Assembly: GCA_029721435.1 (NCBI GenBank)
Contig: CM056573.1
Span: 47,280,501-47,344,500 of the forward strand
Origin: Gymnothorax reevesii
Taxonomy: Eukaryota > Chordata > Actinopteri > Anguilliformes > Muraenidae
Direction: 5' to 3'
DNA: 64,000 bases
Below, one piece after another: positions 48,340-59,929 of the stretch; the stretch's first letter is position 1, and each line of letters begins with the position of its first letter. The notes beneath the pieces were generated by a model. That model was not told the origin of the DNA. It searched no databases and saw nothing but the letters and a program-made list of their open reading frames with translations. A program made the translations under genes and the position numbers.

Positions 48340-49075
48340 GTGAGGTATAGTTCAGGAACCACTCGCGAGAGACAGGAATCCAAAAAACGTATGCCTTTTA
48401 TGGGGTCCGAGTCAAAGCCAAAATACACAGGAATTGCCAAGCCACTATACGAAATCCAAAAACAGTATCGATTAGACAGGCAGGGGTCAGAACCAGTAAG
48501 ACAGATGGGCAGAGGTACAAAAACGATAGGCAAAAAGTCATAGTGGATGGGCAAAGCCAATGGTCATACACAGGGCATCCAAACACAGAACTCGTGGTCA
48601 CACAAAAATGGGTCAAAATCCAGAAAGACAAAAACAGTGCAAAAAGGGCTATGGCAAAAATCAAGGTCGGACTATCCAGTAGAAGCGAAACAATAATCAA
48701 TGGCATACGAGGTGCTCTGCACAAAGAAATATTGATCAACGTTCTGACAAGAGATGTGAGTGAAAAGACTCCTAATATACACACAGGAATGGTCACATGT
48801 TATACAGAGATCAGCTGTGAAGAATGAAGCTAATCACATTTGGAGAATCACATGAGGGAAACCCAAACCACGAAAATTGGCGAGAGACAAAATACGAACG
48901 GGAATCACACAAACAGCCTATGACATTTAAACAGGTCCGGTCCAGGAGTTCTACGTGCACAGATAACAAGCGCAGGAGACTGATTAAGCACGTGCGAGAG
49001 ATTCTCGCTGAAGCTCAGGAGAGGACAGCGACAGAAACGGGGCGGAGAATAGAAGAGGGCGATTGCGGAGAGGTA
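48340..49075. repeat. Unassigned A/G-rich segment, possibly retroelement-derived
   Basis: Composition changes sharply here, to purine-rich on the + strand and stop-poor on both strands, with open frames of up to 132 codons on the - strand. Phrases such as GGCAGGGGTCAGAACCAG and TCAAAATCCAGAAAGACAAA recall the ends of fish retrotransposons, but I see no protein motif and no terminal repeats. The assignment is tentative. Confidence 0.3.
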
Positions 49076-50826
49076 ATTAGTCTATTAGTAGCGGTGCAAC
49101 TTTACAAATTAAACTAGAGTGCTCATTAGTAAGTTAGTAATCTTATATATACATGGATTAGTTGTGTCATCATTGTTTGTCAATGTTGCTAATTTTAGCC
49201 ATGTTCACCCATCTTGAGTAACATTGTAGGCTTGAGTAAGTTTTGGATGTTGCAAATCATTTGTGCATACATATTTATCATGCGACTATTGAAGCATGAA
49301 AAGAAATGAGAAAATCCAGGATTTCTTCAAATGTACCAGAAGAAATCCAAACCAGCAGAGCAAGACAGTCAGTCAGAAAGTGACAACCAGCTTGACACTG
49401 GTAGAGGTGTACAGGTCTTTTTTTATCAATTAAGTTAGAATTGGTTCAGGTCTCTCCATCTCGCACAATTTTGTCCGCATGGGCTTATTTATTTCAATTT
49501 TGTTGGTGCTTTATATCATATTTGAATGCAATTTTTTTTCTTCTTTTGTATGCAGCCTACGTTTGGAAGAACTCTTTATTCAAATAAATAGCCATGGAAG
49601 CTTTATACTACATTTGAATGGTGCCACTCTGTTGGGTTATGATTCGTGCGTCTATTTATTTTTTAAATTACAGTACTTTAAACACAGGAATGTAACAAAC
49701 TCCACTGTTGGTAATTAGATATGGGTAGTCAAGGCAAAAATGGTAAATTAATGCTAAACCAATGCGTGCATGCATGTGTGTGTACAGTAAGTAGATGGTG
49801 CATGCTTGTAGTTCATGCCACCCATGCTGAAATTGGTGCAATACTTGGGCTACCCCAGTCAAAAAAGTCTGGACATGCCACTGGCTGGCTGCCATTGACA
49901 ATAATCATTGAAGAAAAATACCCTCTAGATTTTGACTTGCAGTAGTGTGGATTTACTTTGTTCAAAGATGTGAGCATGCGTAATAATCATGACACAGCTA
50001 AATTTGACAATTTTTTAAGTGCCTTAAACCTGGTCTTGAATTATTCCTGGTGATGTCATCATATTGACACATTAATCAATGCTAGCAATTATGTTAAAGT
50101 TTAATTACTTTCCAGGAAATCTGACAAGCCACAAATGGACCTGGTGGCAGGTCAAAGCCAAATGTATTGATGCAAGTGGTGAGTGGTTATCCTTCCAAAA
50201 ATAATTCATCCTCCAACCCCCACCACCATTGTTTTGGCATCTGTTTTGAACCAGTGTACTAGGATACGAAAGCCTAAACTCTTTGGATTGGAGAAATTTA
50301 TCAAGCACTATCCTTAACCTGTCCCCTGAAATAATCCACCACCACATCACCACTCAATCTCCCCTGACAGGTCATTGTCTCATCCAACTGCACACACCTG
50401 AGAGTATATTAAGGTATCATGCAAGCTCTTTTCACAGAACAGACAAAGGTCCAAGGAGAGAGATAATTCAGCTTGTCAAACACCTGGAGGGTGAACATTT
50501 AGAAATGTACACGGAATTTGGAAATATTAGTGATTATGCTGCATTGCCTCTGCCATTTTGAGACCGTCTTCGTTTCACATTATACCCATGTATGCATTTA
50601 AAACTGTCATAATACTGTTCATCCTTGCATGGGTAGGAAATCTTAGGAACACTCTGATATACTGTACCTTTTCATTTCAATTCATTGCTCAGCATGTAGT
50701 AGCTTTGTTGATAGCGATATTTATTATTATTTCTCCTCACATTTCTCTGTTATAATTGTTTTGCATCCCCTTGGTTTCACATTCCTATTTTTAGGAATGT
50801 GTTTACCACGCTACTCTGTAAGTACA
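49076..50826. other. hdac9 intron, no feature recognised
   Basis: Intronic AT-rich DNA with short frames only. Confidence 0.4.
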
Positions 50827-51010
50827 AACCCCAATTCTAATGAAGTTGGGACATTGAGTAAAATGTGAATAAAAACAATACAATGATTTGCAAATCCTTT
50901 TCAACCTATATTCACTTGAGTACACTACAAAGACTAAATATTTAGTGTTCAAACTGATAAACTTTATTGTTTTTTTTTTTTTTTAATATTCACTCATTTT
51001 GAATTTGATG
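50827..51010. mobile_element. Solo end of a Tc1-like element
   Basis: The sequence CAAACCCCAATTCTAATGAA, then GTTGGGACATTG and AATAAAAACAATACAATGAT, matches the end pattern of the elements at 19.2 and 38.9 kb but differs in detail, so it is a related family. The similarity stops near 51010, and no transposase or second end was found. Confidence 0.6.
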
Positions 51011-51984
51011 CACATTTTGTGTACAGTAATTTTATGTGCATTAATCATACAGATTTGCAATTTATAATCGTTAATCATCATAAAAATTTCCATAAATACC
51101 AGGTTTATGAAACTTATATTTATTTGAAGGACTGGTTCATATATGGACTGATATAATGCTGATGTGATTTTTATTGCTGTGGTGATATGATTATAACAAC
51201 AATCTTTTCTAATATCCGTCTGTCCCAGTCAGTTTCACAAGCAGCAAAAAAAAAAGTGTATTGCCAATATTACCCTTCGGTGATGTCATTTCTTAACACT
51301 TTCTTAATAATCACAGGCTTATATACTACTCTTGATTATTCAGTAAATAAATTGTTTGATTATTGACCTTAAACAGGGTCAGCTTGAAAGCAATTTCACT
51401 TTTAAAGGTCAGAGACCCACGGCACGTCATTTTAAAATCCCGTAGCGCCGGCATTACCACCAGGGAGACATTTGGTTTTAGGGAGTTAAACTGTTCAGGC
51501 ATGTTATAATAAAGGCTTTTTTACGTATATTGCTTCTTTTTGTACTATTATTTTATGAGTGCCTGGAATTCCTTTATTTTTGGTTTATTTTCTTGTCCCA
51601 CTCTTCCAAGAGTACCAACTTGACATTTTCTTAGAAAGTTTTTGTCCTCCCATGAGTGCCTAATACATTTTTCTGTACTCGTTTATTGGCATAGCCAATG
51701 CCATCATAATTATTCATAGTACTAACCTTACTGCCGTTCATAATTTTGGTGATTGTGTGACAGACTCCCCATTATTCAGCACTGCTTTGTCTTTTTGGAA
51801 CTCTGTCTTGGTGTCCTCATATTGCTGTGGAGGCTTACCCAGCGCTGTACTGCTGGTTGTACCCGTTATTCTAACAAAAGCAGCTCGTTAGCATCCAGAT
51901 TAATGAGCCCAGTCTCTTCCTGACTCATCATATAGTGCCACTAGCTGACCAAGTATCAATATACAACACAAAAGGAGGCTTCAG

Positions 51985-52063
51985 GCATCTTATTTGACGC
52001 CAGGATAAAACAAACCCTAACCCTTAACCCGAACACTAACGCTTAGCGTCAAATAAGGACGCC
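51985..52063. repeat. Short hairpin with telomere-like loop
   Basis: The left arm GGCATCTTATTTGACGC and the right arm in reverse complement GGCGTCCTTATTTGACGC form a 17-18 bp stem with one indel. The loop holds CCCTAACCCTTAACCC. It resembles a tiny MITE. Confidence 0.55.
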
Positions 52064-55000
52064 AAAATCCAAAATCTGTTGGATTAATAGGAATCAAATG
52101 TGTCGATGCTTTTGATTACGTGGTTTAGATACTTCAAAGCAGTACTTTCTAATTGACAGATTTTTTTCCAGACCTTCTCATTCAGCAGCTATTTAGTGGG
52201 ATCAGCTTATGTTAGGGTTGAAATTAAAACCAGCAAAATCAAAGATCTGCGCAAGCAGGGTAAAGAACAGGTGTTATGATTTTTATATTTAGCTACTTTC
52301 TACTTCAACAGTAGTTTGATTTGATTTGATAGTTAAGCTCCATTAGGTAGGAATTGGCATTTTTGCTAAGTAGTGCCCCCTACAGTTTCTAAATGCAACA
52401 CCACTGTCGTAAATGCAGTGTCACCAATTTTCACCCCCTCTGGAAACCAGGTAGACTGAAAAAGGGTAATATTACAGGATTACTTACGCAAATATGACTT
52501 TGCGTAGTTTTATTTATGGCAACATCGGGGATGAATACTAATATGCAGTCATTGAGCAGTGTGTGTAATTGAAAAAGTATTGTTTGTATTGGCTACATTG
52601 CACATGATGCATGCTGGACAATGCAATTTCTTGAAAGCTCACTAAGATGTGTTTGTAAGGTTGTAAGCTTTTAAGGCTTACTGGTGAGAGCTTGCCGAAG
52701 ACTAACCAAAATTTTTAGATTTTTAAAATTGCATGCTAGCCCGAGATGAAACTGAGTTTACGTACTGTTAGATATGGAAGCTAACTTGTGCCATTCGAGC
52801 AAAACTCCATGACACCCAAAAAGTTACGGCCAATCTTTCATAGATAACATTGGCAAGGATGTGCACTCAGCTCTTGGATTTTCTTTGTTTTCCAGTTTGT
52901 TGTAGAACCGGTAGCTATGCTGCTAATGCTAGGGGTGCTAACAGACACAGGACAGCTAGTCAATTAAATGAAACTTAAATAACAGATTCTCTTGGCACAA
53001 AGTGAAGTAAACTCTTTGTCAAAATGAGCAGACTTAAGTTATCTCTTAAAAAAAACAAAAAAAACAAGCGATTAGAGAACTTTCAGATGACTTACGCAAG
53101 TTACGCACTTTTCTCGGGTGATCGGACACAATAAGTCAGTTACACTGTGCAAGAACTGGCATTCTGGGCATGGAGTGGGAATGAAAGATTCACCTTTCCC
53201 CCTACTACAAATCAGTGTACCAAATAAGATTTTGAGGCTGGTATCTAAAGGTAAGATAGCTTTACAATACTGCTTTAATACATGAATTTGGATTTGTAAC
53301 AATACTTGGATCTTTCACGATAATAAAATAAAAAAAATAAAAAATCTCCCGCCTGCACCTGAAAATTGTCATATGAAGGATGCCAAACAATTATTTATCC
53401 ACCTTGCCCTACCTTAAAAAATAAAATAGTTGATTTTTTGACAAAAATTGCAGTCAAAGTGATACTGCCATGAATGACCTTAGTGTTTGGAAAAAGAAAC
53501 AGGAATGTTGTCGTTTAAAGGCATGAGGTCAAGAGGGGTTTGAGGTGAAAGTGAGTAATCACTTAGTAGAACACTTTGTGATGTGAGCCCTTAATACCAC
53601 AGTGTCCTGTGCCCTTTCGTACTCAGATCTCTCCTGGAAAATGCTAAGAATCCATGTGTCTCACATTGCTTAGACTTGAGAACACTTAAAGGTTGACTTA
53701 TCTTAGTCCCAATCGGCACATCACCAGGGTGCTGGCACCGTCTAACAGGATGCAAAACCTTGTCGTTTGCAACCATAGTGCTAAATCAAGTTCAAAGCAG
53801 ACTGCTGCTTGCCCAGAGATATAGAGTTACGCTGGACCCGTCATAAAATACCCAGGGTGCTTTGTGTTTAGTCAACCTCTAGACTCCCTTTTGGAGCTCT
53901 AATCACAACAAAACCAATGACAGGCTGACAGCCACTCTAGACAGTGCACATCATCATGATGATCAATCCCATAATCAATCAATTGCACTATTAGTGACAG
54001 CGCCACAGATACTTTCACAAATTTTGAGTAGCAAAGAATAATGTGGAACAACGTCAGTCCTTTTCTTTATTGATTTGGTTGTCAAACTAGACGCAAATCT
54101 GGTTAAATTTCTTCATTTTTTTCTTTTAGTTCAGATGAAGCAAGATAGTAAATTGTGGGTAGTGTTATAATTTTGGACAGAAATATTACTATTTTCTGGA
54201 AGATTCCAAAGAATTAGTCCCCAGAGTTTCATACTGGCTTGTATCATCATTCGTATACACAATAATTAGAGTTGTCGTTCATAAACTAAGTATTAGATGA
54301 GTAAAAACCACAAAACTAATAAAACCTGCAAAAATGTCAAATCTCATCAGAAACAACAAGGAATGTTGTGACCTCCCTATTTAAATAAAGGTTTTACCTT
54401 AAAAACAGTCCATTAGTCGAGTTTTCATTTCACTGAAATGAAAATGAATTGATATCAAATTTGCACTCTAATTAGACATAAGAGTATAATATGTTTGTTC
54501 TGTTGGAAATAAGAAATATGAGTGCAATACACTGTATATTTTAACGAAAAAAAATCTAGTCATCGAAAAACAGATTTCTTTATTTTCTGAAGGAATTTTG
54601 AAGGGATAACTACAGGCAGTATAAGGTCAAAGACTACAGTACATAAAAATAAGCGTGGAAGTACCATATGCGGTTTCAGTGATTCCAAGCAATTAAAATA
54701 ATAATTGGACTATAAAGGTACATAAAGACAATGAAATCCTGAGGCTGTCATTACAGCCCTGACAACAACCCAGGGGGCTGTCACCAGGTGACATTGGGGG
54801 GCAGAGCAGAGTTTAAGAGATTAAAACACATATGGTCACTAATCGCCCCCTGCAGTTAAAAGGACATCAACAAACAGCATGGAAGCCTGTCCTACTCTGA
54901 CCACGGCTTGGCCTGATAGTGGGCCCTTCTCTGTGTTACAGGGTCTCTGCCCCACTGTTCCACCGTGACATGTTTTTTGAAGTCCATGATTGTGAAAAGC

Positions 55001-55483
55001 TGATGTTAGAATACGGTGACAGATAAAAAGTGTTTTTTTTTACAAAAAGAAAAAAGACAGCAGACATCCAAATCATTTGGGGCTTCACCAGGGAGTCCCT
55101 AATTCTTGCAAGCTTCTTCCCTCCTCTACGTGCTGAGATTTCATGACCATATTAAATGATATTTAACACTTCCAAATGTAGTTTTTATGTGGCCCGCCAC
55201 TGCCAGCTTTTTTGATAAGTCCATTGATCTTTCTCTGGCAATTTTCTTCTGAAAATCTAATCCACCAAATAACAGTGAAATCGTTGATGGTCGGAATATC
55301 GTTTCAATGGCGGGTGAAGCATTCAGTCATAAAAACAGAAAATCTCGCCAATGGGGAGGGACGGGTTAAGCCTTTTCGGCCATGGAATTACAGGAAAGTC
55401 ATAGACCTGAATTGTTTGCATAAACATAAGAGAAAATTATGATTACTTCAGTGTAAATTTTTGAGTTTTCATTGTTAACAGTT
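52064..55483. other. hdac9 intron, no feature recognised
   Basis: Intronic AT-rich sequence with short A-rich runs near 53050 and 53325. No exon or repeat was recognised. Confidence 0.45.
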
Positions 55484-55676
55484 GAAGAGTATGGAAGCCC
55501 ATAGTGGACAATATTTGAATGAAAATGTAATCCCACGATTACATTATAATTCTCCACTTATGAATGAGTTATTTGAGAGAATATTAAATTGAAAATACAT
55601 TAATCCAATTATCACTTTCATTTTCACATACACATATGGGAAATCTATGACTATATTCAAATGATCATGAAAAGCT

Positions 55677-56215
55677 GTTTGACATTTCATTTTCAAAGTT
55701 ATGCTCCGCAATACAGTGGACAATATTCAAATGCAATAAGCAAAACAGCACCCCCAGCCAATTGCATTTACATGTCAACACGCTCTTTTAAGGTCAACAT
55801 GAAAATGCAAATACGATTTTCTGACTATTTGAAAATGATATTGAAAACGGCATTCAACGTTTAATTTGCAAAGACATAACTTGCTCTACTGAGGACAATA
55901 TTCAAATGCAATAAGATAAACAGCTCTCCCAGTCTATTGCATTTACAAATACATGTCATCACATTCTTTTAGGGTCAACATGATGATGAAAATGCTGTTT
56001 TCTAATCACTTGGAAATAATAATGATATAACAATGATGACGACATTAGAGATTTTTGACATTTGTTGACTTATACTGCAATACATGGGACAATATTGAAA
56101 TGCAGTAAGGGAAACAGCGCCTCCCAGTCCATTGCATAAGCAAATACATGTCACCACACTCTTTTAAGGACACAATGAAAAGTAAAAGGCAATCTGTTAG
56201 TGTCTCATCAAGGCG
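55677..56215. repeat. Three diverged tandem units of 175-190 bp inside the element
   Basis: Units start near 55677, 55850 and 56036. Each has in order a TTGACATTT or similar opening, GACAATATT-AAATGCA-TAAG, an AAACAGC-CCCAGYC block, TTGCATTTACA or related, ACATGTCA-CACRCTCTTTTA, and AACATGAAAATG-like ends. GACAATATT is also found in the terminal repeats, so the units may have grown from the ends. Confidence 0.68.
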
Positions 56216-56216
56216 G

Positions 56217-57325
56217 TCTTAAAGTCAAATTACAAAGATTTTGAAGGTGTCATCATCGACAGTGCATAACATCATCAACAGATTCAGAGAAATTGGGAAA
56301 ATCTCTGTGCGTAAGGGACAAGGCTGAAGGCCTTTACTGGATGCCCGTGATCTTCGGGCCCTCAGAGGCTACTGCATCACACAACGGCATGATTCTGTCA
56401 TTGACATTACTAAATGGGCCCAGGAATACTTCAAGAAACCACTGTTTGTCAACACAGTCCGCCTTGCCATCCACAGATGCCACCTAAAACTCTATCATGC
56501 AAAACGGAAGCCATTGTCGAGCATGATCCAGAAGCAATGTCATTTAAAATGAACTGTAGCAAAGGGGCAAAGTGTCCTGTGGTCAGACGAGTCCAAATTT
56601 GACATTCTTGTTGGAAATCATGGGCGTTGTGTCCTCCGGGTTAAAGAGGAGAGAGACCACCCCTCCTGTTATCAGTGGTCAGTTCAAAAGCCAGCATCTC
56701 TGATGGTATGGGGATGCGTTAATGCATATGGTGTGGGACACTTGTTTTAAAAAGCACCATGAATGTTGAAAGGTATATAAATTCCATCTATTCCAAGGAA
56801 GGCCTTGTGTATTTCAGCAGGACAATGCAAAACCACATACTGCAGCTATAACAGCAGCATGGCTTCATAGTAGAACAGTCCGTGTGCTGAACTGGCCTGC
56901 CTGCAGTCCTGATCTTTCACCAATTGAGAACATTTGGCGCATAATTAAGTGAAAAGTCCGTCAAAGGTGACCCAAAACTCTCCAGCAGCTGGAAGCCTGT
57001 ATTAAAAAAAAAGAGTGGGATTCCAATTGCTAAACTCAAGAAACTTGTCTCCTCAATGCCCAGACACCTCCACTCTGTGTTAAAAAGAAGAGGGCATGCT
57101 ACACCATGGTAACCAGTCCCAACTTTTTTTAGACCTGTAGCAGCCACCAAATTTGAAATGAGCTCATTTTATGCATAAAATTGTAAAATTTCTCAGTTTC
57201 AACATTTGCCCGGTTATCTCTGTTCTACTGTGAATAAAATACTGGCTGGTGTGATTTGAAAGTCATTGCATTTTGATTTTATTCACAATTTACACTTTGT
57301 CCCAACTATTTCAGAATTGGGGTTG
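56217..57325 (+). mobile_element. 5'-truncated Tc1-like element, second copy of the 19-22 kb family
   Basis: Very similar to the transposase and right end of the 19205-22200 element. Shared phrases include GTGCATAACATCATCAACAG, CGTAAGGGACAAGGCTGAAG (with a stop), CAATTGAGAACATTTGGCGC and the right end GTTGGGACAAAGTGTAAAT in reverse complement. The left inverted repeat and the first helix of the transposase are missing. Several internal deletions are present, one near 56530 and one near 56780. It is defective and younger than the repeat-filled element it interrupts. Confidence 0.88.
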
Positions 57326-57686
57326 TAATATTGTCTCAAACAACTCATTCATAAGTGAAAAATTATAATGCAATAGTGGGATTACATTTTCATTTGAATA
57401 TTGTCCACTATGGGCTTCCATAGAAGAGTTTCCTTGCATGTTTTTGTACAACAAAGGACTTGTTCCACGAACACCAATTCAGCATCTGTCCATTAAAAGA
57501 CTTTGGGCTTTCCCTTCGAAAGTTTTGAATCTACAAATAAGCAATTTTGTGGAGTGACACATTTTCACTGCAAAACCCATCGAATATTTCCAGCAAAACA
57601 AAACGGGGTTTGATTTTTAAAGAATTTTATTTCATGGTCTTGTCCATCAACAAATGGAACAAGCAAAATAAATCCAAGAGGTGCTG

Positions 57687-57798
57687 TACACAGCAAACAT
57701 GCCAGTGTTAACTGAACTCCAGTAGAGTTTATATGAGACCAACTGGTCTCATATAAACTCTACTGGAGTTCAGTCAACACTGGGATTTTTGCTGTGTA
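57687..57798. mobile_element. Foldback MITE flanked by TA
   Basis: A 112-bp palindrome. Inner arms of 39 bases match at 38 positions, including TGAACTCCAGTAGAGTTTAT and ATGAGACCA, with a 2-base loop. The outer arms read TACACAGCAAA on both sides. If the element is CACAGCAAA...TTTGCTGTG, the flanks are TA on both sides, as for Tc1/mariner MITEs. Confidence 0.8.
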
Positions 57799-58588
57799 GC
57801 CAGAGCACTAGTGTTGGCATGGCATGCCTTTCATTTCTTTCCTCCGTTCTGTAATTTCTTAACTTATTTATTCTTTCAACTGGGTCATGCCCATTTCTGT
57901 AAATGTCTCTGTTGAATAGGTTTGCTGGCATAAATGTAATCTGAGATCATTTAAACAAATGCAATTGTCTCTGTATTTATCAAAATAGCTGAATATAACC
58001 CAGAGCACATGTGGTACTGTATCAAAAAATTGTGAAACATTTGAGGCTCCTCATATTCCGAGCCTAAGACTAAAATGTTTTAAAATTCCCATTTCAAATA
58101 AATAACATTATCTCAGTGTTTAGCTGTTGTGAAAAACAGGGCTTTGCGAGTGACATCAGCCGGACTTCAAGCACGCAAATGTACTGAGACCGCTGCAATT
58201 TTTCTATTAATCCCTCAATTTGCAGGCCGGCCCTAAATGTGTTCCTGCATATCGGCAGCTGTTCTGTATTTGCATCAAAATGCTTGAGCAGCAATGCAGT
58301 AAATGTTCAATCTTAAACCTTCTAGTTAACATAGCATTATCAGGAGTTTGTTTTATTTTCTTTTCAATAATCTGCCTGCTAAACATTCCGTAATTACAGT
58401 ATTCTGTTTATATTTTCACTGCAATGAAATTCTGTCACAGGATATTTGCTAAAAGCCTTTCTGCTAAATACTTTGTTAAGAGAATGTTCCCCCAAAACAT
58501 TGTAAACCCACAAAACCCACAGCTATGTCATTCTGCTCACGACATAGCCACAGATTACAGTTGAACACCAAAAATAAAGAGCACGTAC
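57799..58588. other. hdac9 intron, no feature recognised
   Basis: Intronic sequence next to the donor of the 119-base exon. Confidence 0.5.
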
Positions 58589-58707
58589 ATTTGGCTGTGA
58601 CTTTGTATCCGCCCAGAGGTGGTTCATGACCTTCCATCGCATCAAACCCAGCAGATACCAGCACCACTTCAGGGTCAAACTCATGGGCAAGAGGGATGAT
58701 TATTGTC
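58589..58707 (-). CDS. hdac9: hdac9 119-base exon, catalytic domain
   Basis: The acceptor GTTATTTCCAG lies above 58707. The donor AAAT-GTACGT lies below 58589. The exon encodes (R)[17 protein letters not shown], then [20 protein letters not shown] and AK, plus the T of a cysteine codon finished by the next exon. The SAGFDA motif contributes an active-site zinc-ligand aspartate in this enzyme family. [11 protein letters not shown] agrees with HDAC9 rather than HDAC4 (LGGYNLSAR). The intron to the next exon is 16.7 kb. Earlier exons, including the MEF2-binding N-terminus, are not in the window. Confidence 0.96.
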
Positions 58708-59929
58708 CTGGAAATAACAATAATACAAAAAAAAACAAAAAAACAGCAGAAGTCATGTTTTAGGAAACTTCAGTGTTTTTTGATAACCTTTAGCATTCCT
58801 TTCATCACACTAAAATTTTTTTAAATATACCCCATAGGACAGATAATTAATGAAAAAGAAGGCACTACTGATGATGGAGAAGTTTGTTAGTCACACAGTT
58901 ATTTTTCATCACCTTTGTTTTCATCCAATACCGCATGGCATCCCATATGACTGTTATAAAGGACCACATGAAGCCCCGTTAGGTTATTACCGTGACTTCA
59001 CACTGCTTTTGCATCCAACAGTTGAATGCAGGAGATTTTGTCGAGTGGTCTGTAGGGTATACTTGGACACTTGTGCAAGTGCAGTCCGTGCCAAAACCCT
59101 TGTAATTAGCCATTTAGTACTGCAGGATGAAGGGGTCATTACGACGGAGTGGTCAGATAATGAGAGCATTTTTTTTTTTCCTGTGCTACACCACATTAAC
59201 TCATTTATGGCTGTGGGCTATAGCTATGTAGATATGAGCTGTACTGTGGGAAATACAGCTGTCCTTTAAGCACATCAGAGCACATTGCATGTCACCCATC
59301 AGCAAGGAAAGCCATTAAAAAAGCAATTAATTAAAAGTCGGCCAGTTTGTTGCAAACAGCTTCTGATGTCACTGCTGGGTGCCATTTTATTGTTTACGGA
59401 CTCATGGGGCAATAATATGCATCACAGGAACAACTTCTAATCATAATTTTCCTCTGAGATTGCAAGGGTGTAGGAAAATAAGTCCACTAAAATCTTGTTT
59501 TTTCTTTCATTGAGTACAAGAGGTAATACTGAAATGAAGCCCAATTACAAACAAAATATTATTAAAATACTCTGTATTAAATGTAATCACAGAGAGGCAG
59601 ATACTCCCAGAGTTTTCTCAGAGTGTATCCTTCCCGAGATAATTGCTTTGTTTGTTTATTCCTTTCCCCACAATTCCCATCAGAGCAGTTTTCCTTTTGT
59701 CTCCAAAGCAGTAAGATAAACGTCTTTGAGAATTTAAGTTGCTGTGAAATTTTGTGGGAGGTAATTTAATGCAACTAATTTGGATGCAAAATGAGGAGGC
59801 AGCTGTAACTTTAGTGAGCGTAACGCAGCAAGATAACTGTGGAGCGATGATTTGTTCAGCTGCACAGGGAACCTTTTGAGGCAATTTTGGAAATTTTCTT
59901 CAGTGAGTCGTCTGTCTTTCACCAATCCA
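58708..59929. other. hdac9 upstream intron, no exon recognised
   Basis: I looked here for the preceding catalytic exon (a WTGGL-type motif) and did not find it, so it probably lies beyond 64 kb. An open frame of 139 codons at 58850-59269 carries no motif. Confidence 0.5.

Larger units (their letters stand above)
55490..57422. mobile_element. DNA transposon with ~90-bp inverted ends and 6-bp duplication
   Basis: The left end reads TATGGAAGCCCATAGTGGAC. The right end, ending at 57422, is its reverse complement. Similarity runs about 90 bases inward through AATGTAATCCCAC and ATGAATGAGTTATTTGAG. GAAGAG occurs directly outside both ends (55484-55489 and 57423-57428), a probable target duplication. 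Without the later Tc1 insertion at 56217-57325 the element would be about 0.8 kb, mostly internal tandem repeats and no coding capacity. The superfamily is not determined. Confidence 0.8.
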
